NCBI GenBank assembly: GCA_017408305.1
Contig: JAFQUU010000038.1
Coordinates: 1 to 13,740, forward strand
DNA: 13,740 bases
Direction of reading: 5' to 3'
Origin: Clostridia bacterium
GTDB lineage: Bacteria; Bacillota; Clostridia; Christensenellales; UBA1242
Positions 1 to 6,621 of the stretch are shown one piece after another. The notes under the pieces are model-generated. The model did not search any database and had not been told where the DNA came from. It saw only the letters and a list, made by a program, of their open reading frames with translations. How positions within the stretch are numbered: the first letter of the stretch is position 1; each line of letters opens with the position of its first letter. Made by a program: the position numbers and the translations under genes.

Positions 1-2
1 AA

Positions 3-53
3 AAGAAGAAAAAAGAAAAGAAAATGAGTGCTGAAAACAGAATAGAAGATTAG
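3..53 (+). CDS. Possible C-terminal tail of a plus-strand gene (partial)
   Basis: One plus-strand frame is open from the left edge to a TAG at 51-53 and would encode a lysine-rich tail ending in AENRIED. A second frame ends earlier, at a TGA at 31-33. Some plus-strand gene is expected because a strong plus-strand terminator follows at 87-115. About 16 codons are too few to name the protein or to be sure of the frame. Charged Lys/Glu tails are common at the ends of many cytosolic proteins. Confidence 0.25.
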   Translation, partial: KKKKEKKMSAENRIED

Positions 54-86
54 GGCTAAGTTCGTTTGGCTTATGCTAATAAAAGT

Positions 87-115
87 GCTACCCCTTACTA
101 GGGGTAGCGTTTTTT
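87..115 (+). terminator. Intrinsic terminator, plus strand
   Basis: An 8-bp perfect GC-containing stem (GCTACCCC at 87-94, GGGGTAGC at 101-108) with a 6-nt loop is followed by G and six T at 110-115. It would end transcription from the gene running in from the left edge. Confidence 0.9.
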
Positions 116-120
116 ATTAA

Positions 121-217
121 AAAGGGGCTTGGGGGCAATTTTTTGCAAGCAAAAAATTGCAAGGCAAAAGTTATTTTGCCTAGTGCGTTTTATAAACGCA
201 CGCCAAAAGCCCCCTTT
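121..217. repeat. Multi-branched inverted-repeat element (three hairpins in an outer stem)
   Basis: Three perfect hairpins lie side by side: 136-159 (11-bp arms), 162-181 (8-bp arms) and 183-201 (8-bp arms, loop TAT). They are enclosed by an outer pairing of AAAGGGG (121-127) with CCCCTTT (211-217), extended inward by CTT/AAG and GGC/GCC with small bulges. Read on the minus strand the outer stem is followed by TTTTT, so it may also terminate the 318-residue gene ending at 222. The compact design resembles a small palindromic repeat element more than a simple terminator. No second copy is seen in the window. Confidence 0.6.
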
Positions 218-221
218 ACAC

Positions 222-1178
222 TTAAATAATATCAACAATGGCAAGTTCACCATCAAATGCATCTTGATATGTAAGCCAGTAGCCCTTACCTTTGGGATCT
301 GAGATGTCAAGTGGCAAAAAGCGTGCTTCTTCGTTAAAGTTCTTTGGTGGATTTTCACTCCACTCGCCAGGCACGCCATAAGAAATAAATTTTATGTCTC
401 CATCTTCCATAATCAGCCCAACAACATATGTTTTGCCATCGCCATTAAAATCAACACTTACCCATTTTGAATTTGGTATTATGCTTTCAAGCACTTCTTC
501 TGCTGGGTGTGCATCAAAAAGGCCTTTGATTTGCTCACCAATTTCATCAATAAAACTTATGCCTTCTTTTTGCTCTGGCACCCTAAGTTTGCCTCTTATA
601 ATTTCATCTTTTAAAGAGTTTTCTACATGCACTGGCTCTTCAAAATGTTCTTCTTGCAAATTTTGTTCATAAAACGCTTTTTTATACTCACACCCTAAGC
701 AATTATGAGGGCAAGTTTTTTCAAGTTCTTCATCTATAAGGTCTTGTATTTCTTCTTCATCCTCAAACTTACCAAGATTTTTATTAAGAGTTTCTTCCAC
801 TTTTTTTGCAGAGGTTTCATTTACTAGAGACAGGTTTTCAAGAAGTATATTTTCTAAACCAATCGATTCTCCACTACCAAGAAGAAGAGCCTCGGCAGTA
901 CCACTTTCGGTGTTTACAACAGCACAACTCATTGTTTGAGGAATCTCTGTAAGTACTCCCCTAAAGCGATATTCCATAAATCCAACCCTTGTAAGTGCAG
1001 ACTTATGCACTTTGCCCCCCACAAGCACAGCAAGTGTAAGCACACCCATCGGTTCTTCTTGAAAGTTGTAAAGTTTAAGGTCGCCACCAACGCCACCATT
1101 TTTGTATTCCAGATTTAATACTGCTTTTTTAAGCGAACCATCAACACCACTTAAAACCACAGATTTTTTATATAGCAT
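222..1178 (-). CDS. Unrecognised 318-residue protein with a C-x3-C-x2-C motif
   Basis: I do not recognise this family. Three zones can be seen. Residues 1-110 are hydrophobic, Gly/Val-rich and probably beta-rich. A very acidic linker at about 125-155 leads into a cysteine cluster, C156-x3-C160-x2-C163 (context CPHNCLGC), and then a charged stretch to about 205. The C-terminal block, 205-318, is probably a folded domain with NSKWVSVDFNGDGKTYVVG and GKGYWLTYQDAFDGE. There is no signal peptide and no clear membrane helix, so it is probably cytosolic. The cysteines could bind a metal or act in redox chemistry, but that is inference. The start has a good AAAGGAG site 6 nt upstream, which lies inside a hairpin at 1184-1218. 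It follows rsmA after a 63-bp gap in the same direction and may be an operon tail or have its own promoter. Confidence 0.85.
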   Translation of the reverse strand: MLYKKSVVLSGVDGSLKKAVLNLEYKNGGVGGDLKLYNFQEEPMGVLTLAVLVGGKVHKSALTRVGFMEYRFRGVLTEIPQTMSCAVVNTESGTAEALLLGSGESIGLENILLENLSLVNETSAKKVEETLNKNLGKFEDEEEIQDLIDEELEKTCPHNCLGCEYKKAFYEQNLQEEHFEEPVHVENSLKDEIIRGKLRVPEQKEGISFIDEIGEQIKGLFDAHPAEEVLESIIPNSKWVSVDFNGDGKTYVVGLIMEDGDIKFISYGVPGEWSENPPKNFNEEARFLPLDISDPKGKGYWLTYQDAFDGELAIVDII

Positions 1179-1183
1179 AAAAA

Positions 1184-1218
1184 ACTCCTTTAAGGGTATT
1201 ATATGACCTTAAAGGAGT
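1184..1218 (-). promoter_or_regulatory. Hairpin that buries the ribosome site of the 318-residue gene
   Basis: A perfect 12-bp inverted repeat (1184-1195 with 1207-1218) encloses an 11-nt loop. On the minus strand the 3' arm contains AAAGGAG, the Shine-Dalgarno site of the gene starting at 1178, followed by six T and the ATG. Two readings fit: an attenuating terminator after rsmA (stem plus T tract) or a stem that hides the ribosome site. The loop holds TATAAT on the minus strand, so transcripts starting just past it would lack the 5' arm. The -35 match is poor. Confidence 0.65.
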
Positions 1219-1241
1219 CTTGTGTGAAAGATATTTTGAAG

Positions 1242-2045
1242 TTATTTAGCAAGTTTTTCGTAAATTTGGCGTATTGTGCCAAATGGCAGATTTTCTGCAC
1301 GAACCGCAGGTTCAATCCCCAACGCCTCAAGACAAGCAGAAATTTTTGATTTTTCATAGCCGCTGTTTGCAAGATTGTTAATAAGTGTTTTTCTTTTCAT
1401 GGCAAACGAAGCACGAACAAAGTCTGAAAACCCCTTCTCAAATGGCACATCTTCTTTTCTTTGCATGCTTATCACTGCACTGTCCACCTTTGGTGGTGGC
1501 GAAAACATTTTTTTGCTGACAATACGCTTGATTTTTGGCTGAAAATAATATTGAAACAAAACACTTGTGATTCCATAATTTTTGTCGCCATTTTTTGCCA
1601 CAATTTTTTCAGCAACCTCTTTTTGCACCATAACTGTGATTGATTTTGCTTTGTTTGTTTCTTCCAAAAACTTAAAAATTAAAGGCGTTGTAATGTAGTA
1701 TGGCAAATTTGCAACAAGATGGAAATCTTGGCCCATAAACAAATCTTCTATTTCATTTATTGGCGTAGACAATGCATCTTTTAAGACAAGTTCTACATTG
1801 TCAATTGATGCAAATTTTTCGGTTAGATATTCAGTAAGTTTTTTGTCAATTTCAAAGGTTACAACCCTTTTTGCATGGCTTGCCAAAACTTCGGTAAGGG
1901 TGCCAGCACCTGTGCCAATTTCCAAAACATTATCATTAAAAGAAATGCCACTGTCTTTTGCAATGGCATTTAATAAATTTTTATCGCTGATAAAGTTTTG
2001 ACCAAAAGCCTTATTAAATTTAAAACTTTCAAAAGGTTTCATCAT
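1242..2045 (-). CDS. rsmA: 16S rRNA A1518/A1519 dimethyltransferase RsmA (KsgA)
   Basis: This is an S-adenosylmethionine-dependent methyltransferase that dimethylates two adjacent adenines in the 3'-terminal helix of 16S rRNA, a late check in 30S assembly. The 267-residue length is normal. Seen in the sequence: the N-terminal KAFGQNF substrate motif (12-18), SAM-binding motif I EIGTGAG (42-48), acidic E65 after the second strand, D90-A91, and the catalytic NLPYYITTP motif (113-121). The C-terminal helical part has MFSPPPKVDSA and FVRASFAMKRKTL, both typical of the family. The ATG overlaps the secF stop (TAATG), which implies translational coupling. It could also start at the second Met of MMKPF. 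Placement after secDF points to a shared operon from the secD promoter. Confidence 0.97.
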   Translation of the reverse strand: MMKPFESFKFNKAFGQNFISDKNLLNAIAKDSGISFNDNVLEIGTGAGTLTEVLASHAKRVVTFEIDKKLTEYLTEKFASIDNVELVLKDALSTPINEIEDLFMGQDFHLVANLPYYITTPLIFKFLEETNKAKSITVMVQKEVAEKIVAKNGDKNYGITSVLFQYYFQPKIKRIVSKKMFSPPPKVDSAVISMQRKEDVPFEKGFSDFVRASFAMKRKTLINNLANSGYEKSKISACLEALGIEPAVRAENLPFGTIRQIYEKLAK

Positions 2046-2998
2046 TACTCTACTTCACTTTCAATTTCTATGGCTTTGTCAGTTCTTTTTTGGCGTACTT
2101 TTCTTACAAACACCATTTGCCAAAGATTTGGGCAAACAAACTGTGTTGTAACAAACACGCTTGCAAGGCTTAGGGCAACCATAAGCACTGCACTGCCTGC
2201 AGAACCAAACGCAATAATTGCAAACACAAGAAGCATTACTGCAAACGCACCAAGGAAAATTACAGAACTTTTAAAACTTTCATTTGCTGTGATTTCAGCA
2301 ACTTGTGCATTTGATTTTTTCTTGTTTTCTTCTAAAAATGCATTTGCACGAAGTCTGTAAAGCATAAGAGTGTTGAAGATTGCCGAAATACCGGCAACTG
2401 CAGAAATGGCATAACCAATATTTGCAGACATTTCTATACGGAAAATAACCATAATTGCAAGTGCCATAAGTACATCAAGTGCCACACTTGCAACCAGTGT
2501 TACTGCCGTTGCAAGACCATGCCTAAGCCACATATAGAACGCAAGGGCCACAAGTGCCACAATCACACCCAAAAGTGCGTATGTCAAAACAGAATTGTTG
2601 TATGCAGGTTGCACATTTGTGGTCATGGTAATAAAGTTTTGCTGAACTGCATCTTGTTTGTCATAACCAAACTGCTCAAAAAGTGCTTCTTCAACTGCGA
2701 TGTTTACTTTGTCAACCTCGCCCCAAACTTGATATTTGATTGTAAAAACTTTTTCGTCATTGGTTGTGCCGACAGACATTGATGAAATCTTAAGGTTTTG
2801 CTGACCAGAAAATGCAGTATTGATTTTTTCAGTGGCAACGGCCTGAGTGTATTCTTTTGCATTAACTGTTACAATTGTGCCACCAGTGAAATCAAACCCT
2901 TTGTTAAGGCCAAAAGCCACAAACATCACAAGGGCAAGGGTAAGCACAATTATGCTTGCAAAACCTTTCTTTAAATAATTAGTCCAACTCATTGACAT
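2045..2998 (-). CDS. secF: Protein translocase subunit SecF, divergent
   Basis: SecF forms, with SecD, a membrane complex that helps SecYEG pull proteins across using the proton gradient. The 317 residues contain TM1 (about 13-32), the conserved GFDFTGGT (34-41), an extracellular domain, and a C-terminal block of about five TM helices (138-158, 162-185, 192-213, 245-265, 268-292). The membrane motif usually written GYSINDTVVxFDRIREN aligns without gaps to 203-219 here. The Asp position is F208, the second Asp is Y214, and the Arg expected near NETLSR is S244. These are the residues known for the proton path, so activity may differ. The start is uncertain: the GGGAGG site is 3 nt from this ATG and 9 nt from another ATG at 2990-2992. 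The gene overlaps the end of secD and the start of rsmA. Confidence 0.92.
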   Translation of the reverse strand: MSMSWTNYLKKGFASIIVLTLALVMFVAFGLNKGFDFTGGTIVTVNAKEYTQAVATEKINTAFSGQQNLKISSMSVGTTNDEKVFTIKYQVWGEVDKVNIAVEEALFEQFGYDKQDAVQQNFITMTTNVQPAYNNSVLTYALLGVIVALVALAFYMWLRHGLATAVTLVASVALDVLMALAIMVIFRIEMSANIGYAISAVAGISAIFNTLMLYRLRANAFLEENKKKSNAQVAEITANESFKSSVIFLGAFAVMLLVFAIIAFGSAGSAVLMVALSLASVFVTTQFVCPNLWQMVFVRKVRQKRTDKAIEIESEVE

Positions 2999-4289
2999 GT
3001 TCCTCCCTTGTAAAGCGTACTAAGTGTGCTTTTTTAGTGTTGATTTTTGTGTACCATTTTGTGAACAATTTATTAAACACAAGTGAAACAAGCATATTTA
3101 TTGCAGATGCAAGTGCAAGTGCAAATGCAAAACTTTGTGCATAAACGCCACCGATTAAGTATACAGCAACTGCAAAAATGATTGAAACAACAGAAATATC
3201 AACAATCTTTAAGGTGTTGCCAGTTAACCCAAGTTTGATTGCAAGTGGTAACTTTTTGCCTTCTGCATAACCTTTTTTAGCACTATTAAATATGATGTAG
3301 TTTGACACAAAGAATAAGCCAATGCCCAAAAGTAAACCAATGATTCCACTATAAGACAATACAAACACAGGAATTGCCTGCATAAAGAATGCTGAAATAG
3401 TAAGAAGGAATACAAGGTTCATAAGCACTAAGAAGCCAAGTTGACCAAATTTTACAAAAAACAGTGCAACAACTGCTGCCAAAACCACTGCAAGTGCAAT
3501 CAAAATCAATGTTTGAATCATTGGGCTGATTGCAGGTGCAATGCTGATGATTTCGTTATTTACCATATCAAACTCTGCACTATATTTGCCCATAAGGATT
3601 TGAAGCGCAGTTACATTTGCAAGGTCTTGTGTGCTTTCGGTTCCGTAAAAGTAAAGGTCTGGCGTGTTAAGTTGGCTTGAAATACCAATTTGAGAGATTG
3701 TGTCTTCACCAACAAAAATGTTGAGGGTTGTGCCAGAAGTTGCACCTTCAGTAAGTTTTTTAAGTTTTTCTTGACCTTCTGTGGTTAGTTTAATGTTCAC
3801 GCCCCAAGAAAACGCACTTGCGTTGATTTGAGAAAACTGCGATGTTACATCAACAACATCTTGTCCTGAAATTGCAGTTGTTTTATCAATTTCTGTTTGA
3901 GAGGCTGTTGTAATGTAAAGTGGGCCAACAGTTGCAATGGCATTAAGGATGCCACTTGCCTGTTTGATTGCTGGCATTTCAACGTAAATGTTGTCGTTTT
4001 CGCCAACGCTGACACTTGCACCACCATAACCAAACATTGCAAGTTTGTTTGAAAGCATTTTTACAGCGTTTTGAAGTTCTGTATCCGTATCAATAACGCT
4101 TTCATCATAAGTGATGTCATACTTGCTTGCCAAACCACCATTAATGTCAATATCTTTTGTGATTGCAGGCACAAAACCAACAAAACGAGAGGTTGTTGCT
4201 GGCACTGTAAAGTTTACAAAACACAAAACCATTAACAAAACGGCCAAAATTGCAAAGCAAATTAGATTTCTTTTTGCTAATTTTTTCAT
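2979..4289 (-). CDS. secD: Protein translocase subunit SecD, divergent
   Basis: This is the partner of SecF in the accessory export complex. It has TM1 at about 8-28, an extracellular domain (about 35-255) that includes KLAMFGYGGASVSVGENDN and YVEMPAI, matching the family's RvnxxGv...IxVqlPGv region, and five C-terminal TM helices (about 257-280, 283-303, 307-335, 360-380, 383-405). At 436 residues it is short but within the range of small Firmicute SecDs. The usual LGLDLxGG near TM1 is reduced to DIDINGG. The TM4 motif GMAVDANVLIFER aligns with 324-336, where the essential Asp is V328 and the Asn (N330) is kept. The nearest SD-like GGAG lies about 14 nt before the ATG, which is unusually far. 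It is the first gene of a secD-secF-rsmA operon, and its promoter is at 4332-4360. Confidence 0.92.
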   Translation of the reverse strand: MKKLAKRNLICFAILAVLLMVLCFVNFTVPATTSRFVGFVPAITKDIDINGGLASKYDITYDESVIDTDTELQNAVKMLSNKLAMFGYGGASVSVGENDNIYVEMPAIKQASGILNAIATVGPLYITTASQTEIDKTTAISGQDVVDVTSQFSQINASAFSWGVNIKLTTEGQEKLKKLTEGATSGTTLNIFVGEDTISQIGISSQLNTPDLYFYGTESTQDLANVTALQILMGKYSAEFDMVNNEIISIAPAISPMIQTLILIALAVVLAAVVALFFVKFGQLGFLVLMNLVFLLTISAFFMQAIPVFVLSYSGIIGLLLGIGLFFVSNYIIFNSAKKGYAEGKKLPLAIKLGLTGNTLKIVDISVVSIIFAVAVYLIGGVYAQSFAFALALASAINMLVSLVFNKLFTKWYTKINTKKAHLVRFTREEHVNELD

Positions 4290-4331
4290 TGTAACTTGAT
4301 TATCTCCATTAAGTTAAATTTTAACCTTGTA

Positions 4332-4360
4332 ATTATATAGTAAAATTGAGGCTAAGTCAA
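4332..4360 (-). promoter_or_regulatory. Sigma-A promoter of the secD operon
   Basis: On the minus strand TTGACT (4360-4355), a 17-bp spacer and a perfect TATAAT (4337-4332) lie about 43 bp upstream of the secD ATG. Transcription would start near 4325, giving a leader of roughly 36 nt that contains the small palindrome GTTAAATTTTAAC. Confidence 0.8.
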
Positions 4361-4415
4361 CAAAATTTGCATATTTGCAGAACTTAAAAAATATTATTAT
4401 TTAAAAGGAGTTTTT

Positions 4416-4802
4416 ATGGAAAAATCTGCTTCATCATCTTTACTAAAGACTGCCTCTCTAGGCACACTGGCCTCTCTTTGCATATCAATTTTGTTTGTGC
4501 TTGCACTTGCGTTTTGCTTAAGATTTTTTGGATTTTCTGAAAGCGTACTTGACATTCTCGTTGAAATAATATAGGGTGCATCAATCTTATGTGGCACATT
4601 TTGGGCACTTAAAACCACAAAGGGAAATGGACTATTAAGTGGCCTACTTATTGGTTTTGGTTTTACGATAGCATCATTTTTGGTGTTTTCACTCTTAGAT
4701 GGTTTTACATTTGATTTTTCAACTTCACTTCTAATCAACCTTGTTTTTGGCTCAATTATTGGTGCAATTTCTGGCATTATTGCAGTAAACATAAAAAAAT
4801 AG
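4416..4802 (+). pseudogene. TIGR04086-like four-helix membrane protein, interrupted by in-frame TAG
   Basis: An AAAAGGAG site 5 nt before the ATG opens a frame of 128 codons ending at TAG 4800-4802, broken only by a TAG at codon 53 (4572-4574). Translated across that codon, it has about four membrane segments: 16-36, 53-66, 72-92 and about 102-126. It also shows GLLSGLLIGFGF and IIGAISGIIAVNIKK, the Gly-rich pattern of TIGR04086 (YrzE-like) membrane proteins of Clostridia, which often lie near yajC/secDF as here. The frame and composition are intact on both sides of the stop, so the change is recent, a sequencing error, or read through. No in-frame ATG follows that could restart translation. 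The function of the family is unknown to me. The final TAG is evidence that TAG is a normal stop in this genome. Confidence 0.7.
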
Positions 4803-4820
4803 GTTTAGCTTATACAATAT

Positions 4821-4851
4821 AAAAAAACACATTTTGCAATGTGTATTTTTT
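4821..4851. terminator. Bidirectional terminator between convergent genes
   Basis: ACACATT (4827-4833), loop TTGC and AATGTGT (4838-4844) form a 7-bp stem flanked by an A run on the left and a T run on the right, so it can work on both strands. It separates the TIGR04086-like gene (plus) from coaB (minus) and abuts the coaB stop. Confidence 0.75.
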
Positions 4852-5632
4852 ATTGTATCAAAGAATATGTTTCTTCAAAAATGTCTTTGGGCGAATGAAA
4901 TTCTTTTCCTGCAAAACCATTTTTATTTACAAGATATGAAATATGATTTCCTTTTCTTAAATCAGCTAAGTCATTTGCAATAATAAAATCCATTTGATTT
5001 TTTACGCAAAGTTTTTGTGCCACATCAATAATATGCTGACGAGAAACATTTTCTAGAAGTTTAAAGCCGACAAGAACACTTTCTGGGAACCATTCCTTGA
5101 GTCTACTAATAAGTTTGGTTGTAAGCGTAAGTTTAACTGTTAAGTTTGGTTCATAACTGCTTATTTTTGTATTATTATCAACTTTACATTTAGGGTTTGT
5201 TAAAACAGCAAGAATAGACTCATATGTAGCACCTTCTTTAACTCTTTCTAAGATTTCTTTTGCCAAATCTTCCATTCTAAAAGAAAACTCTGGTTTGTAA
5301 TCTCCTACTGCTGATGCATGTATAACGAGGTCATACTTAGAATTTCTTTCCTTATATAATGCTTTAAACATATCTTCTGTTGTTTCTATAGGAATTGTTG
5401 TTAAATTTACTTTCTTTTCTAAAGCATATCTCTCATAAAGACCACTTCTTTGCACACTTCTAGTACATATAAGCACAACTTCACAACCATTATTTAGAAA
5501 ATTTTTTGTAAGTTCAACACCAAGCCTGCCAGTGCTCATATTTGTAATTTTCATAACCTCATCAATATACTCATTTGTTGGTCCTGCAGTAATCAATACT
5601 CTTTTGGTATTTTCTTTGTTATCTTTGTTCAT
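4850..5632 (-). CDS. coaB: Phosphopantothenate--cysteine ligase, stand-alone CoaB
   Basis: CoaB joins cysteine to 4'-phosphopantothenate using a nucleotide triphosphate, the second step of CoA synthesis from pantothenate. With 260 residues this is only the ligase half. The CoaC decarboxylase domain normally fused in front is absent and no coaC lies in the window, so it resembles the separate CoaB of streptococci. Motifs seen: VLITAGPTN (12-20), the phosphopantothenate-binding region ITNMSTGRLG (29-38), ASAVGDYKP (106-114, the usual AAVxDY), KISS (156-159), KLTLTTKLI (167-175), VGFKLL (188-193) and ANDL (219-222). A somewhat longer segment at 120-150 separates two of them. I chose the ATG at 5630-5632 because AGGAGG lies 5 nt upstream. 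The open frame extends 16 codons further without a ribosome site and would cover the promoter. It is divergent from a LysR regulator that may control it. Confidence 0.9.
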   Translation of the reverse strand: MNKDNKENTKRVLITAGPTNEYIDEVMKITNMSTGRLGVELTKNFLNNGCEVVLICTRSVQRSGLYERYALEKKVNLTTIPIETTEDMFKALYKERNSKYDLVIHASAVGDYKPEFSFRMEDLAKEILERVKEGATYESILAVLTNPKCKVDNNTKISSYEPNLTVKLTLTTKLISRLKEWFPESVLVGFKLLENVSRQHIIDVAQKLCVKNQMDFIIANDLADLRKGNHISYLVNKNGFAGKEFHSPKDIFEETYSLIQ

Positions 5633-5647
5633 ATTTCCTCCTACCTC

Positions 5648-5680
5648 TTGCATTATATATTTGTTTTTGGTATAATGCAA
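5648..5680. promoter_or_regulatory. Completely overlapping divergent promoters for coaB and lysR
   Basis: Plus strand: TTGCAT (5648-5653), 17 bp, TATAAT (5671-5676), toward lysR. Minus strand: TTGCAT (5680-5675), 17 bp, TATAAT (5657-5652), toward coaB. Each -10 box sits on the other promoter's -35 region, so one RNA polymerase should exclude the other. Predicted starts are near 5683 (plus) and 5645 (minus). Confidence 0.8.
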
Positions 5681-5701
5681 ATATATAATTCTTATACCAA
5701 A
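5652..5701. promoter_or_regulatory. Two interlocked inverted repeats, candidate LysR operator
   Basis: ATTATATATTTG (5652-5663) is the exact reverse complement of CAAATATATAAT (5678-5689). TTTGGTATAA (5666-5675) is the exact reverse complement of TTATACCAAA (5692-5701). They lie over both promoters and the lysR start region. LysR-type regulators usually bind an imperfect dyad near the divergent gene and repress their own promoter, so this is the natural binding region. That assignment is inference. Confidence 0.6.
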
Positions 5702-5715
5702 TATAAGGAGAACTT

Positions 5716-6612
5716 ATGGAAAACAAAATTGATACTTACAAAATTTTTGAAAGCGTAGCACGAAATGAAAGCATATCAAAAGCAAGCGAAGAACTTTTTA
5801 TTTCTCAGCCTGCGGTTTCTCAAAGCATAAAAAAACTTGAAGAATCTGTTGGCGGAGAGTTGTTTAATAGAACAAAAAAAGGCGTTAAACTCACCAGCGA
5901 AGGTCAAATTTTTTATAAATATATTAAAAGTGGGCTTGAATATATTGAAAATGGGGAAAGACTATTTTCTTCTTTAAAAAATATTGAAACAGGAACAATC
6001 AAAATTGGTGCTTCAGCTACAATAACAAAACATATACTTATGCCTTATTTAAAACAGTTTCACAAACAATTCCCTAATATCAACATAGAAATAGAAAACC
6101 ACCTCTCTTCAACTCTTGTAAAAATGCTTAAAAGTGGATTATTGGACATGCTGGTTCTTAATTTGCCTATGACAGACACTTCTGACCTTAAAATATATCC
6201 ATTTACAAAGGTCCAAGACATATTTTGTAGTAACGCTGAATACATGGACACGGCAAAAACCTATTCATTAGAAGACCTTAAAAAATTTAAATTGATAACA
6301 CAAAAAAAACCTTCAAACAGAAGAACTTTTTTTGACAATTTTTTAAAACAAAATAATGTAAAACTAATTCCATCTGTTGAAGCTGTTAGTTTTAATGTGG
6401 TCACCGATTTAACAAAAATTGGATTTGGATTCTCTTTTGCCACAAAAGAATTTATTACAGATGAATTAAAAAGGGGTACTTTAACCGAACTGAAAACAAC
6501 CATTTTACCAGATAAAAGAGAAATAGGACTTGTATTGTATAAAAACACCCATACATCATTTGCAAGCAAAAAACTAATTGATTTAATTCTACAAAATTCT
6601 GACAACCTTTAA
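5716..6612 (+). CDS. LysR-family transcriptional regulator
   Basis: This is a DNA-binding regulator of 298 residues, the usual LysR length. The N-terminal winged helix-turn-helix (about 5-65) shows the family pattern: IFESVARNESISKASEELF, then SQPAVSQSIKKLEESVGGELF and NRTKKGVKLTSEG. A linker helix follows, then the two-lobed effector-binding domain (about 90-295) beginning GTIKIGASATITKHILMPYL. The inducer cannot be told from the sequence. AAGGAG lies 5 nt before the ATG. It is divergent from coaB over an 83-bp intergenic region with overlapping promoters and dyads, so coaB is the likely target and self-repression is likely. By position an effector tied to pantothenate/CoA or sulfur metabolism is possible but unsupported. 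It ends 9 bp from the convergent desulfurase gene with no obvious terminator between them. Confidence 0.93.
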   Translation: MENKIDTYKIFESVARNESISKASEELFISQPAVSQSIKKLEESVGGELFNRTKKGVKLTSEGQIFYKYIKSGLEYIENGERLFSSLKNIETGTIKIGASATITKHILMPYLKQFHKQFPNINIEIENHLSSTLVKMLKSGLLDMLVLNLPMTDTSDLKIYPFTKVQDIFCSNAEYMDTAKTYSLEDLKKFKLITQKKPSNRRTFFDNFLKQNNVKLIPSVEAVSFNVVTDLTKIGFGFSFATKEFITDELKRGTLTELKTTILPDKREIGLVLYKNTHTSFASKKLIDLILQNSDNL

Positions 6613-6621
6613 ATATTATTA

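Noticed and set aside
121..217. The cloverleaf-like element as a tRNA or tmRNA piece
   Set aside because: There is no GGTTCGA-type T arm, no plausible anticodon arm, and no acceptor stem leading to CCA. The stems are too long and AT-rich.
222..1178. Radical SAM enzyme because of C-x3-C-x2-C
   Set aside because: The cysteines lie in an acidic linker near the middle, with no GGE-like motif or barrel pattern. The spacing alone is not enough.
4308..4325. Palindrome GTTAAATTTTAAC in the secD leader as an operator
   Set aside because: It is short, A/T-only in the core, and expected by chance in this composition. There is no second copy in the window.
4397..4792. A 131-codon minus-strand open frame opposite the TIGR04086-like gene
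   Set aside because: Its product looks like a shadow (no ribosome site, Pro/Lys/Ser-rich, antisense to clear membrane helices), and the plus strand has the SD and family motifs.
4416..4802. TAG reassigned to glutamine across the genome
   Set aside because: This gene and the desulfurase both end in TAG at natural family ends, and no other long gene in the window has an internal TAG.
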